In this document: positions 17,505 to 26,710 of the stretch, piece after piece
Position numbering within the stretch: the first letter of the stretch is position 1
Layout of the letters: the number at the start of each line of letters is the position of its first letter
DNA from: JAZGGS01 sp963714405
GTDB lineage: Bacteria > Bacteroidota > Ignavibacteria > Ignavibacteriales > Ignavibacteriaceae
DNA length: 64,000 nucleotides
Assembly: GCA_963714405.1 (NCBI GenBank)
Contig: CAVQOH010000002.1
Location: 248,001 to 312,000 of the forward strand
Direction: 5' to 3'
The notes under the pieces: generated by a model
Seen by the model: the letters and a program-made list of their open reading frames with translations, nothing else
Databases searched by the model: none
Told to the model about the DNA's origin: nothing
Translations under genes and position numbers: made by a program

Positions 17505-18983
17505 ATGAACATACTTTTAGTTTACCCGATGTACCCGGATACTTTCTGGAGTTTCAAACATGCTTTAAAGTTTGTATCTAAGAAAGCAAGCTTTCCTCCC
17601 TTAGGATTGTTGACTGTTGCTGCAATGCTTCCGGAAAAATGGAATAAAAAATTAATTGATATGAATGCAGCCAGCCTGGAAGATGAAGATATTCTATGGG
17701 CAGACTATGTTTTTATCAGTGCAATGTCTGTTCAGAGTGAATCAGTAAATCAGATTATACAACAATGCAAAAAGTTGAATACAAAAATTGTAGCTGGTGG
17801 ACCTTTATTTACAAGCAGTTCAGAAAATTACGAAAACGTTGATCATCTGGTTCTTAATGAAGCTGAAATTACTCTACCACAGTTTTTAAGTGACCTGAGT
17901 GAAGGAAAACCAAAACGAGAGTACATTTCTGAAGAATGGGCTGATATTACAACTACTCCACTGCCTCTCTGGGATATTGTCCCGATAAAAAATTACACAT
18001 CGATGAATCTTCAATATTCACGAGGTTGCCCTTTCGATTGCGACTTTTGTGATATAACAGTTCTTTACGGAAGAAAACCACGAACGAAAACCAAAGAACA
18101 GGTAATTACTGAACTGGATGAATTATATTTTACCGGCTGGCGCGGACCTGTATTTTTTGTTGATGACAACTTCATTGGTAATAAAGGAAAGTTGAAAAGA
18201 GAAATCCTGCCAGCGATTGTCAATTGGATGGACAAAAGAAAAAATCCATTTTACCTGAACACCGAGGCATCAATTAATCTTGCAGATGATGAAGAATTAA
18301 TGCAGCTTATGGTGAAAGCAGGATTTGAAGCTGTGTTTATCGGAATCGAAACCCCTAATGATGAAAGCCTTATTGAATGTAACAAACCTCAAAACAGAAA
18401 CCGTGATCTGATATCAAGTGTGAAGAAAATACAACAAGCAGGACTTGAAGTTCAGGGAGGATTTATTGTCGGTTTTGATAACGACCCGCCATCAATTTTT
18501 GAAAAACTCACCAGCTTTATACAGGAAAGCGGAATAGTAACTGCAATGGTTGGATTATTAAACGCACCGATAGGTACAAAGCTTCAGAAAAGGTTGGAAA
18601 ACGAAGGAAGGATGCTGAAAGATTTTACAGGTAACAACACTGACTTCTCAATTAACTTCATTCCAAAGATGGATTCAAAAGCACTACTCGATGGTTATCA
18701 GAAAATCCTGAGTAAAATTTATTCACCCAAATATTATTATGAACGTGTTATGCACTTTTTAAAAGAATTTGAACCTGGCAAGAAGAAAGTATTTCATTTT
18801 AATCCAAATTACATACTTGCGTTGTTTAGATCAATATTTAAACTAGGCGTTATCGGTGAGGAAAGAATTTATTACTGGAAATTATTTTTCTGGTCTCTAT
18901 TCAGGAAACCGCAGCTATTCTCATTAGCAATCCTGTTTACGATTTATGGTTTTCATTTCAAAAAAATATCGAATGGAGGTTAA
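17505..18983 (+). CDS. B12-binding radical SAM protein, DUF4070 type
   Basis: A 492-residue intact protein. Residues 1-150 form the cobalamin-binding-like domain (PPLGLLTVAAMLP, IVAGGPLF, HLVLNEAE). Residues 170-390 form the radical SAM barrel with RGCPFDCDFCDI and FIGIETPN. The C-terminal part matches DUF4070 and ends in hydrophobic helices (YYWKLFFWSLFRKP), perhaps a membrane contact. It is the full-length neighbour of the frameshifted gene upstream, from which it likely arose by duplication. A micro-ORF starts right at its stop codon. Substrate unknown; methyl transfer or another radical-based modification is the family expectation. Confidence 0.85.
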   Translation: MNILLVYPMYPDTFWSFKHALKFVSKKASFPPLGLLTVAAMLPEKWNKKLIDMNAASLEDEDILWADYVFISAMSVQSESVNQIIQQCKKLNTKIVAGGPLFTSSSENYENVDHLVLNEAEITLPQFLSDLSEGKPKREYISEEWADITTTPLPLWDIVPIKNYTSMNLQYSRGCPFDCDFCDITVLYGRKPRTKTKEQVITELDELYFTGWRGPVFFVDDNFIGNKGKLKREILPAIVNWMDKRKNPFYLNTEASINLADDEELMQLMVKAGFEAVFIGIETPNDESLIECNKPQNRNRDLISSVKKIQQAGLEVQGGFIVGFDNDPPSIFEKLTSFIQESGIVTAMVGLLNAPIGTKLQKRLENEGRMLKDFTGNNTDFSINFIPKMDSKALLDGYQKILSKIYSPKYYYERVMHFLKEFEPGKKKVFHFNPNYILALFRSIFKLGVIGEERIYYWKLFFWSLFRKPQLFSLAILFTIYGFHFKKISNGG

Positions 18984-19049
18984 ATGAATTTATCAGACTG
19001 GATGTATACAATTATTCTTTCTCTTTTTATAGCCCTGTTGTTTATATAA
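18984..19049 (+). CDS. Single-span membrane microprotein (21 residues)
   Basis: The ATG directly follows the stop of the radical SAM gene, and that gene's last codons contain a strong GGAGG ribosome binding site. The product is a short soluble head (MNLSDWMY) followed by one membrane helix (TIILSLFIALLFI). Its placement and ribosome binding site favour real, coupled translation. It may be a small partner that holds a neighbour at the membrane, but that is inference. Confidence 0.45.
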   Translation: MNLSDWMYTIILSLFIALLFI

Positions 19050-19100
19050 AAAACATTTATAAAAAAGTTTTAAGAGGAAACCAAATAAGGAGGCACTTAA

Positions 19101-19319
19101 ATGAAAGAACAAAAAGTAATAGTTGGGGAATTTGAAGATGAGTTGTATGCTGAAATTGCCAGAAGAGATCTTGAAGCCGCAGGAATTAGCGCAGACATAT
19201 TAAAAGATGAAAGTAATGTATTTGTACTATTCTCGGTCAAGGATAAAGCAGTACAGCTTGTAATCCCGGGTACACAAATAGACAAAGCAAAACAAATACT
19301 GAAAACAAAATTTTTCTAA
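19101..19319 (+). CDS. DUF2007-family putative signal-transducing protein
   Basis: A 72-residue protein matching the DUF2007 pattern: a ferredoxin-like small fold with TFEDELYAEIARRDLEAAGI-type opening, then short strands around VFVLFSVKDKAVQLVIP and a last helix IDKAKQIL. AAGGAGG lies a few bases before the ATG, a very strong ribosome binding site. Family members are thought to have regulatory roles and often stand near membrane or degradation genes; the exact role is unknown. It follows the microprotein gene and precedes a secreted-protein gene. Confidence 0.7.
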   Translation: MKEQKVIVGEFEDELYAEIARRDLEAAGISADILKDESNVFVLFSVKDKAVQLVIPGTQIDKAKQILKTKFF

Positions 19320-19339
19320 TTAAATAAGCTTCCATTGAG

Positions 19340-20014
19340 ATGAAAAGTCATTCTATAAATATCTTATCCCTAATTCTTTTATTTGCTACATTTAGTGATG
19401 TTTCATTAAATAAAGAAAAAAATTCAGTAATAAAAAATTCATACTTCCCTGTTAATAACAACATAGAATTGGTTTATAATTCCTCATTTGGTGAAAGTAC
19501 AACACAATATTTTCAAGAAGGTGATTTTACTATCAGCTCCAGCGAAGCGGATGACTTCAAGTACAGACAAGCTTTGATAATTAAGGAAGATGGCGTTTAT
19601 GTAATTGAAACATATCAGTACTTAAAAATATTTTTATTTATTGATAAAGAAGCGACATCCACTTACAGAAAACCTTTACTGCGATTTCCTCTCCCACTTT
19701 TAACTGGTATGGAGTGGGAATGGGAAGGAGATGAATATTCAGATGGTGATACAAGTAAAGTAAAGGTTACCGGTAAAGTTATTGGTAAGGAGTTTGTTAA
19801 GACGGATGCCGGAACTTTTGAAGCTATAAGAATAGAATCTCTTGTTGAAGGCTCTTCCGATCCTAAAAACAGAGTAACCGAATGGTATGCAATAGGGATT
19901 GGACTAATAAAAGTAAAAGCAATTATTGAAGGCGGTGGAATAATGGGGTTTGTTAGGGATATTCTGGGATATGGAGTAATCGAATTTGAATTGAAAGAAA
20001 TTAGAAATCAATAA
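19340..20014 (+). CDS. Exported protein, TapB-like
   Basis: A 224-residue protein with an N-terminal signal (INILSLILLFATFSDVSL). The mature part has the features of the exported TapB-like beta-sandwich proteins of this phylum: NSYFPVNNNIELVY at the start, DAGTFEAIRIES in the middle, and EWYAIGIGLIKVKA near the end. No catalytic residues are recognised. It starts 20 bp after the DUF2007 gene and may share its transcript. Downstream (20081-20120) is a 40-base block similar to 13904-13944. Confidence 0.55.
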   Translation: MKSHSINILSLILLFATFSDVSLNKEKNSVIKNSYFPVNNNIELVYNSSFGESTTQYFQEGDFTISSSEADDFKYRQALIIKEDGVYVIETYQYLKIFLFIDKEATSTYRKPLLRFPLPLLTGMEWEWEGDEYSDGDTSKVKVTGKVIGKEFVKTDAGTFEAIRIESLVEGSSDPKNRVTEWYAIGIGLIKVKAIIEGGGIMGFVRDILGYGVIEFELKEIRNQ

Positions 20015-20272
20015 GCGAAAGCAAAATTTTAATCCGCGAATAACTCAATCCCTGAATAGGGGAGAAATAAACTAACATAAAAGATGTAGTCCCTTTTTCA
20101 TCCCTTTGTCCGATTGAATTAGCTTAGAACTTTACATAACTTATTTATCTGATAGAAGAAGTGATCCATCTATGGGGAACTTTAGGAATAATTCTGAAGT
20201 TATATAAAAAAAGGAAGAAATGTAATTGCACTCAGCCGAATAACTTTTCTTCTAATTGAACGGATTTAAATT

Positions 20273-22555
20273 TTGGAACAAAACATTAAAAATTCAACAC
20301 TCAACCGGATTGCCTTCATTGGAAATTATTTGCCTCGACAATGCGGAATTGCAACATTTACAACCGATTTGTGTGAAGCCATTGCCGAACAATACAGCAG
20401 TACAACATGCATTGCACTACCTGTAAATGATATCGTGGCTGGTTACGCTTACCCAACCCGGGTAAGGTTTGAACTCACAGAGAAAGATATAGATTCTTAC
20501 TTAAGAGCCTCAGATTTTTTAAACATCAATAATGTTGACCTTGTGTGCCTGCAATTCGAATATGGGATTTTCGGAGGTAAATCAGGAAGCCACATACTGG
20601 CGCTCTTACACGGGTTACGCATGCCGATCGTTACAACTTTGCACACAATACTAAAATACCCTGACCCTGATCAGCGGCGTGTATTGGAAGAAGTTGCAGC
20701 ATTATCTGATCGCTTGGTGGTTATGAGTGAACGTGGTTCTGAATTTCTGCATGATGTTTATCATGTTCCTTTGGAAAAAATCGATCTGATTCCACACGGC
20801 ATTCCGGATGTACCATTTGTCGATCCAAGTTTTAATAAAGATTTATTTGGAGTAGAGGGTAAAATAGTTTTACTAAGTTTTGGTTTACTCTCCTCAAATA
20901 AAGGAATCGAAACTGTTATATCTGCCCTGCCTGATATTGTCGCTCGTTATCCCGACATAGTTTATATAGTTGTTGGCGCAACGCATCCTCATGTTATTCA
21001 AGAAGAAGGCGAAACTTACCGCCTTTCTTTGCAGTGGCTGGCTCAACAGAAAGGTGTGGAAAGTAATGTTATCTTTTACAACCGTTTTGTTAGCCTCGAA
21101 GAACTTGTTGAGTTCATAAGCGCTGCAGATATTTATATTACACCTTATTTCAATGAAGCACAGATTACATCCGGAACTTTAGCTTATACATTAGGAGCAG
21201 GTAAAGCAGTTATTTCTACACCATATTGGTATGCACAAGAGGTCCTTTCGGAGGGAAGGGGTGTGCTGGTTCCATTCCGTGATCCTTCAGCTTTAGCTGA
21301 GCAAGTAATCAACTTATTAGAAAACGAATCCGAACGGCATGCAATGCGCAAGCGTGCTTACAAGTTTGGGCGAGCAATGATTTGGTCTGAAGTAGCTCAA
21401 CGCTATATGGAAACTTTTAAGCGTGCACGTGCAGAGCGCCGGCATTACATTCCTCCTAGCTTAAGTGTTAAAGCGTTGGACAAACATCCCTGGGAGTTAC
21501 CACTGATCAAACTCGATCATTTACAAAAGATGACTGACGACACTGGTATGTTTCAACATGCTCTTTTTACGGTGCCTGATTACTCTCATGGATATACCAC
21601 CGATGACAATGCCAGGGCTCTTTTAGTAAGTATTCTTCTAAACGAACTTGGAAATCCTGATAGTTTGGGATTAGCTTCCCGCTATCTTGCCTTCCTCGGA
21701 TTTGCTTTCAACACTCAGACTAAACGATTTCGGAATTTCATGGATTATCAGCGCAATTGGTTAGAAGAAACTGGTTCAGACGATAGTCATGGACGCGCAC
21801 TTTTGGCGTTAGGAACTGTATTAAATCATTCTAATATACCAGCACTAAACAGTATGGCAGGCTGGTTGTTCGAACAAACATTACCTGCTATTCTTCAAAC
21901 CAGCAGCCCACGCGCCTGGGCTTTTGCACTCCTGGGCATCCACCAGTACTCACAAAAATTTGCTGGTGACCGCAGGGCGAGTAATGTACGAGATGAATTG
22001 GCAGGTCGTCTTCTAACACTATATCAGAATAATCGTTCTGAAGAGTGGTGCTGGTACGAAAATGAACTTTCATATTGCAACGCTGCTCTGCCACATGCGT
22101 TACTCACAAGCGGTAAATCAATCCCTAACAGTGCTATGACTGATGTAGGATTAGAATCATTAAATTGGCTTGCCGAATTACAGAATTCTACCGAAGGCCA
22201 TTTTGTACCGATTGGATCAAACGGTTTTTATCAGAAGGGTGGAGAGAGAGCTCGTTTTGATCAACAGCCAGTTGAAGCGCAGACAATGGTATCAGCCTGC
22301 CTCGCAGCTTACAGGATTACAGCAGACAAACTATGGCACAAAGAAGCCCGCCGTGCTTTTGAATGGTTTCTCGGGCGTAATGATTTAAATCTTCCAATTT
22401 ACGATCCTACAACCGGTGGCTGCCGGGACGGTTTGCATCCTGACCGTGCAAACAATAATCAAGGTGCTGAGTCAACATTAGCCTATCTTCAGTCATTACT
22501 GGAGTTGCGTTTATCTGAACAGACACATTTATCTACAGAGGCATTAATAAAATGA
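20273..22555 (+). CDS. GT4-type glycosyltransferase with C-terminal helical-toroid domain
   Basis: A 760-residue cytoplasmic protein. Residues 10-395 are a GT-B fold, GT4-type glycosyltransferase: NYLPRQCGIATFT at the start, IPHGIPDVPF, LSFGLLSSNKGIE, and a donor-site region YFNEAQITSGTLAYTLGAGK. Residues 400-750 look like an alpha/alpha-toroid domain of the glycosidase type (GYTTDDNARALL, DSHGRALLALG, NNNQGAESTLAYL). The start is TTG, because an in-frame stop lies just upstream. It overlaps the GH130-like gene by 4 bp (ATGA), so the two are co-translated and probably act on one mannose-type glycan or glycoside. GC content looks higher than in the neighbours. Confidence 0.8.
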   Translation: MEQNIKNSTLNRIAFIGNYLPRQCGIATFTTDLCEAIAEQYSSTTCIALPVNDIVAGYAYPTRVRFELTEKDIDSYLRASDFLNINNVDLVCLQFEYGIFGGKSGSHILALLHGLRMPIVTTLHTILKYPDPDQRRVLEEVAALSDRLVVMSERGSEFLHDVYHVPLEKIDLIPHGIPDVPFVDPSFNKDLFGVEGKIVLLSFGLLSSNKGIETVISALPDIVARYPDIVYIVVGATHPHVIQEEGETYRLSLQWLAQQKGVESNVIFYNRFVSLEELVEFISAADIYITPYFNEAQITSGTLAYTLGAGKAVISTPYWYAQEVLSEGRGVLVPFRDPSALAEQVINLLENESERHAMRKRAYKFGRAMIWSEVAQRYMETFKRARAERRHYIPPSLSVKALDKHPWELPLIKLDHLQKMTDDTGMFQHALFTVPDYSHGYTTDDNARALLVSILLNELGNPDSLGLASRYLAFLGFAFNTQTKRFRNFMDYQRNWLEETGSDDSHGRALLALGTVLNHSNIPALNSMAGWLFEQTLPAILQTSSPRAWAFALLGIHQYSQKFAGDRRASNVRDELAGRLLTLYQNNRSEEWCWYENELSYCNAALPHALLTSGKSIPNSAMTDVGLESLNWLAELQNSTEGHFVPIGSNGFYQKGGERARFDQQPVEAQTMVSACLAAYRITADKLWHKEARRAFEWFLGRNDLNLPIYDPTTGGCRDGLHPDRANNNQGAESTLAYLQSLLELRLSEQTHLSTEALIK

Positions 22556-23496
22556 ACAATAAGCATCCAGAAATTTTTCACCGTCATAACCTTAATCCGA
22601 TTCTTACAGCAGAAAATTGGCCGTATCCCATCAATAGTGTATTCAATGCAGGTGCAACATTACTGCCAGATGGAACAACATTGCTTCTCTGTCGTGTGGA
22701 AGACCGGCGGGGGCTTTCTCATCTTTGTGCTGCACGATCCTCAAATGGTGTTGATGGCTGGAAAATTGACCGGCAGCCAACTCTGTTACCTGATCCGGCT
22801 AACTTTCCTGAAGAATTGTGGGGTATCGAAGATCCACGTATTACCTTTGTACCGGAATTAAAAAAATATGCTATTGTTTATACTGCTTACACACGCGACG
22901 GTCCTGGTGTCGCTTTGGCACTCACAGAAGATTTCAAAAACATTGAGCGTTATGGTGTAATAATGCCACCTGAAGATAAAGATGCAGCTCTTTTACCAAA
23001 ACGAATTAATGGTAACTGGGCTATGATTCATCGCCCTGTGAGTGCAGCGAGAGCACATATGTGGATTTCTTATTCACCAGATTTAAAAAACTGGGGTAAG
23101 CACGTTTTAATGATGAATGCCCGTAAAGGTGCCTGGTGGGATGCAAATAAAATTGGTCTTTCACCGCCGCCAATTGAAACGCCGGAGGGTTGGTTGGTAA
23201 TTTATCATGGTGTCAAACAATCTTGCAGCGGATGTATTTACCGATTAGGTCTCGCGCTGTTTGATTTGAAGAAACCCGAAGTCTGTATTAAGCGGGGAAA
23301 TGAATGGGTCTTTGCACCGGTAGAGCCTTACGAACAGTATGGTGATGTTGGGAATGTCGTGTTTCCTTGTGGGCACACTATAGCTCCAGATGGTGATACC
23401 ATCAATATGTATTATGGTGCTGCAGATACACGAATTGCCTTAGCTACCTGTAGTATAAAGGAAATGTTAGTTTGGCTTGAACAAAATAAAGAATAA
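22552..23496 (+). CDS. GH130-type glycosidase/phosphorylase-like protein
   Basis: A 314-residue five-blade-propeller enzyme of the GH130 kind (beta-mannoside phosphorylases and hydrolases). Supporting motifs are NAGATLLPDG, LLLCRVEDRRG, WGIEDPRI and the late FPCGHTIAPDGDTINMYYGAADT. The ATGA overlap with the glycosyltransferase upstream implies a coupled pair. Known GH130 enzymes phosphorolyse mannosyl-glucose or mannosyl-GlcNAc links, so a mannose-containing compatible solute or storage glycan is a reasonable guess. No transporter is nearby, so an intracellular substrate is likely. Confidence 0.8.
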   Translation: MNNKHPEIFHRHNLNPILTAENWPYPINSVFNAGATLLPDGTTLLLCRVEDRRGLSHLCAARSSNGVDGWKIDRQPTLLPDPANFPEELWGIEDPRITFVPELKKYAIVYTAYTRDGPGVALALTEDFKNIERYGVIMPPEDKDAALLPKRINGNWAMIHRPVSAARAHMWISYSPDLKNWGKHVLMMNARKGAWWDANKIGLSPPPIETPEGWLVIYHGVKQSCSGCIYRLGLALFDLKKPEVCIKRGNEWVFAPVEPYEQYGDVGNVVFPCGHTIAPDGDTINMYYGAADTRIALATCSIKEMLVWLEQNKE

Positions 23497-23557
23497 GAAA
23501 TAAAAATAATCGAAACTCTTGTAAGTAAATCAATATTAATCAAAAGGAAAAAATAAA

Positions 23558-23692
23558 ATGAGTAAAGGTCAAAACGCAAAAAGAGGATCAAAGAAGGAAC
23601 CTCAGAAAACCATGAAGGAAAAAAAGGCGGCTAAAAGAGATAGGAAAAATGAGAAAGACAATCAGGGAGGCTTTGATAAAAAATTAAAATGA
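23558..23692 (+). CDS. Small lysine-rich protein (44 residues)
   Basis: ATG at 23558 with AAAAGGAAAAAAT upstream; stop TGA at 23690. The product begins MSKGQNAKRGSKKEPQKTMK and is almost entirely Lys, Arg, Glu, Asn and Gln, so it is disordered and strongly basic. Short proteins with this opening are widespread in Bacteroidota-group genomes in my memory. Binding to nucleic acid is plausible but unproven. It follows the GH130 gene by 61 bp and may ride on its transcript. Confidence 0.6.
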   Translation: MSKGQNAKRGSKKEPQKTMKEKKAAKRDRKNEKDNQGGFDKKLK

Positions 23693-23875
23693 TGAGTTGA
23701 ATATTTATCCTATTTCAACTGGGCTTTAAATTTACTAGATGCTCGCTAAAGAGTGAATTCTAAAAATTTCTATGCTCATTCCCTAAAATCGTAAGGCTAT
23801 TAGAATTAAGATTTTACACTTAGTAATATTACCAATTTAGTACATGATGCTTCAAAAGTTTTATTATTAGCTCAA

Positions 23876-23925
23876 AATGGAAGGTTTTAGAGAAACACAA
23901 ATTACCATTGACTCTCCGCAAAATA
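23876..23925 (+). repeat. Possible fragment of repeat A
   Basis: CAAAATGGAAGG followed by TTGACTCTCCGCAAAAT recalls the AAAATGGAACC and CTGACTCTCCGCAA parts of repeat A. Only about 13 bases match continuously, so it may be chance. The gap 23693-23984 holds nothing else. Confidence 0.3.
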
Positions 23926-23984
23926 GTAAAATCATTCGAAATTTAATTTAACGGGTTTATCTTTTCGAAGGAATTATAAAACTA

Positions 23985-25856
23985 CTAAATCTGATTGCCG
24001 GGTATTATGTAATCATATAAAATTTTATCGCGACGGTAAACATCATCTCTAAAGTTTATTTCACCATTAATATCAACCCAGGCAGTGTAATAGTCTATAA
24101 ATAATGGGATTTTTCTTTCAAGTATAACTTCTGTGGTCTTATCCTTACTTGAATAATGATTTCTCCTTAATGAACTTCTCTTTTGATAATATTCTGATAC
24201 AACTTCCTTGCTTTCAACTTTTTGCCCTGTTTCAATTTTAAGGTAATCGAGATTCCACTTTGAGTGATCCTTTAGAACAAATTCTGCAAGCTGTAAAGGT
24301 TTTTCTACCCTTACGCATCCATGGCTCACTGCCCTGTTAGAATAACCAAACGGGCTCCTTGTTGGTGTATCATGAAGATAAATTCCAAAAGGATTTTTAA
24401 ACATAAACTTAATTTTTCCAAGAGCATTACCAGGTCCTGAATCCTGCACAATCCTATATGGTATCGTATCAGAAGATAACTTGCTTGTAATAACATCATC
24501 AACATTTATTTCAACACCATCCTGGTAAACTTTAAAATTTCTTGATTTTAAATAAGTTGAATCTTTTGTGATCTTGTTTACTATCTCTTCCCTTATGATG
24601 CTGTTAGGAACGCTCCATGTAGGATTTAGGACCAAGTAAGAAATTTCACCATACATATTGGGTGTTTCCCAATCATCTGGTTTATTTTCACGGTGCCTCG
24701 TTCTTTTATAAACCTTCAATCGTTCACTATAATTTGATGGTCTCTTCCTGCCAGTACAAACTTTTATATCAAATATTTCCTCCTCATTTTCAAAAACATG
24801 AAGTTTAAACTCCGGAATGTTTACAAGTATATAAGAAGATGAATCAGGATAATTTAACCATCTAAATCTTTCAAGATTAATTATAATCTTGTTAATATAT
24901 TCTTCGGGTGGAGTATTCAGTTTATCAATAGTATTTTTACCAATTACCCCATCATCATTTAAACCGTTTACAGTTTGGAATTCCTTAATTGAAATTGAGA
25001 GAAGTGAATCATATGCGGAGAAATTATCAATTTTAACAACTGAAGTATCAAGATATCCAAGAAAAATTAATTTCGCAGCTATTTGTACAATTAAACTATC
25101 CCTATCACCTATCTCCAATTTTTTATTCAAAATAGGAATAGCTTGCCAATTATTTGATTTGTAAGATTTGAAATTTTGCAGCGCTGCCTGTAATTTTTTA
25201 TACCGTTCAGTTTTGGGTTGTATATCCTGCAAATAATGAATTATGTTTATTTGATTAAATGGTTCAAAAAGATCAGATTCAGATATCTCTTTTACGGGTA
25301 AATAATAACTGTCAGGATAAAGCGCTTTAGGATTTACTATTCCAAAACGTAATTGTTTACAATATTTTAATATTGCAAAACTTGCCAGCAGCTCTGCTTT
25401 TGACAGATGGTTATGTCTTTCTGAACTGTCTAATGAATCAACAATCGCAGAAGAAAATTCCTTCTCTATTAATTCAGTATAATAAGCTGATGGTGAAATT
25501 CCATGCTCACCGGCTTTATTTAAGATAACCAACAATGAAAAAATTAAGTTTTCGTTTTCAAATCCGTTTACAAAAACTGGTTCAAACTTTCTATCAACAT
25601 AAAACCTTTTGAATAAATCGTAGTATTGGAATAATGAATCCTCGAGGATTAACTTTAGATCATCATTTAACAACGTTTGCTTAATAGAATATTTGTATTC
25701 TGTAGAACTAAGACCATATTTTTCATCAAGACCAATTTCTTTTTCTACTTCATTTTTGCATCCATTTTGGCTGAAAAGTAAAACAAAGCTGATAGCTACC
25801 AAGCCCATAAAAGGAATTGCAGAATTAGCGTTTTTTGAAAATTTAAGCATAGCCAA
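23985..25856 (-). CDS. L,D-transpeptidase (YcbB-type) with peptidoglycan-binding domain
   Basis: A 623-residue exported murein enzyme. Its N-terminal hydrophobic segment ends in FSQNGC, either a loose lipobox or an uncleaved anchor. Next come a helical scaffold region with LRFGIVNPKALYPDSYY, a peptidoglycan-binding repeat near residue 285 (IKEFQTVNGLNDDGVIGK), and the YkuD catalytic domain with SHGCVR (nucleophile Cys514). It forms 3-3 crosslinks or attaches proteins to peptidoglycan in the periplasm. Length and order match the YcbB/LdtD group. Monocistronic on the minus strand, convergent with the left genes and divergent from the siroheme operon. Confidence 0.88.
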   Translation of the reverse strand: MAMLKFSKNANSAIPFMGLVAISFVLLFSQNGCKNEVEKEIGLDEKYGLSSTEYKYSIKQTLLNDDLKLILEDSLFQYYDLFKRFYVDRKFEPVFVNGFENENLIFSLLVILNKAGEHGISPSAYYTELIEKEFSSAIVDSLDSSERHNHLSKAELLASFAILKYCKQLRFGIVNPKALYPDSYYLPVKEISESDLFEPFNQINIIHYLQDIQPKTERYKKLQAALQNFKSYKSNNWQAIPILNKKLEIGDRDSLIVQIAAKLIFLGYLDTSVVKIDNFSAYDSLLSISIKEFQTVNGLNDDGVIGKNTIDKLNTPPEEYINKIIINLERFRWLNYPDSSSYILVNIPEFKLHVFENEEEIFDIKVCTGRKRPSNYSERLKVYKRTRHRENKPDDWETPNMYGEISYLVLNPTWSVPNSIIREEIVNKITKDSTYLKSRNFKVYQDGVEINVDDVITSKLSSDTIPYRIVQDSGPGNALGKIKFMFKNPFGIYLHDTPTRSPFGYSNRAVSHGCVRVEKPLQLAEFVLKDHSKWNLDYLKIETGQKVESKEVVSEYYQKRSSLRRNHYSSKDKTTEVILERKIPLFIDYYTAWVDINGEINFRDDVYRRDKILYDYIIPGNQI

Positions 25857-25971
25857 TCATCAACTAAAAGGTAAAATATGTTGTGGAGATAATAATAACT
25901 ATTTGAAAAATACTTAATTACTGAATAAAAACAATGTGATTGTAATCAAAAAAAATATCTAATTTCGAAAG

Positions 25972-25991
25972 CAACACAGCGATTACAGACT
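25972..25991 (+). promoter_or_regulatory. Candidate shared upstream motif, siroheme operon
   Basis: CAACACAGCGATTACAGACT lies 62 bp before the siroheme operon. A 17-of-20 match, CAACATAGTGATTACAAACT, lies at 30592-30611 before the TauE/SafE gene. Just upstream at 25937-25948 is TGATTGTAATCA, an imperfect palindrome with 5-base arms. The two operons share sulfur metabolism, so a common regulator is possible. Found by eye only. Confidence 0.3.
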
Positions 25992-26053
25992 ATTGAAACT
26001 GTTTGATATTTATTCCATATTTAACAAAATTTGATGGGCAAGAAGAATATATT

Positions 26054-26710
26054 ATGAGTAATAAAAATAAAGCTGTTTACTTCCCTATCCTTCTGAATAT
26101 AAAAGAGCATCCTTGCCTAATAATTGGAGGTGGAAATGTAGCTTCAAGAAAAGTAGCTTCTCTCCTTAATTTTAATGCAAAAGTAACTGTTTTAGCTCCT
26201 CAATTATGCGCCGCACTTCAAAAGCTACAAAAAAAAGGCAGCATCAAGGTAATTAAGAAAGTTTATAATGTAAAATACCTGGAAAATTTTGATGTTGTTT
26301 TTTGTGCAACCAATAATAAATTAACAAATGAAAGCGTTAGAAAAGATTGTACAAAGAAAAAAATATTATTAAATGTTGCAGATATACCTGAATTGTGTGA
26401 CTTTATTTTACCAGCAATAGTAAAACGAGGGAATCTGACTATTGCTGTCTCATCTCAGGGCATTGCACCCTTTTATACAAAGAATATTAAAAATAAACTT
26501 GATCACACTTATCCAACATACTACGAAAATATAATTGAGCTTGCGGGTGAATTTAGAAGCTTAGTGTTAAATAGCAAAAAATATACATCATCTAAAATAA
26601 GAGAAGAAGCATTTACCAAGTTTTTTATGCTTAACTGGAAGGAAATTATTAATAAACAAGGTATGAACAAAGCGAGAAAATATTTTGCATCTATTTTAAA
26701 TGATTTATGA
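26054..26710 (+). CDS. Precorrin-2 dehydrogenase/sirohydrochlorin ferrochelatase (Met8p/CysG N-domain type)
   Basis: A 218-residue protein making siroheme, the cofactor of sulfite reductase. The NAD-binding N-terminus reads CLIIGGGNVASRKVASLL; the dehydrogenase-chelatase signature is NVADIPELCDFILPA followed by RGNLTIAVSSQGIAP, which carries the conserved Asp. The C-terminal helical part looks divergent. I use the ATG at 26054 because the family begins with FPILLNIK at this point; an upstream frame open from 26003 only adds non-family residues. Its stop overlaps the next ATG (ATGA), so it is translationally coupled to the CobA-HemD fusion. The reactions are precorrin-2 to sirohydrochlorin to siroheme. 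Confidence 0.85.
   Translation: MSNKNKAVYFPILLNIKEHPCLIIGGGNVASRKVASLLNFNAKVTVLAPQLCAALQKLQKKGSIKVIKKVYNVKYLENFDVVFCATNNKLTNESVRKDCTKKKILLNVADIPELCDFILPAIVKRGNLTIAVSSQGIAPFYTKNIKNKLDHTYPTYYENIIELAGEFRSLVLNSKKYTSSKIREEAFTKFFMLNWKEIINKQGMNKARKYFASILNDL

Noticed and set aside
13904..20120. 40-base similarity between 13904-13944 and 20081-20120 as a mobile element
   Set aside because: Only two short copies with about 8 mismatches; too little to call an element, though both hold TTTTTCATCCCTTTG.
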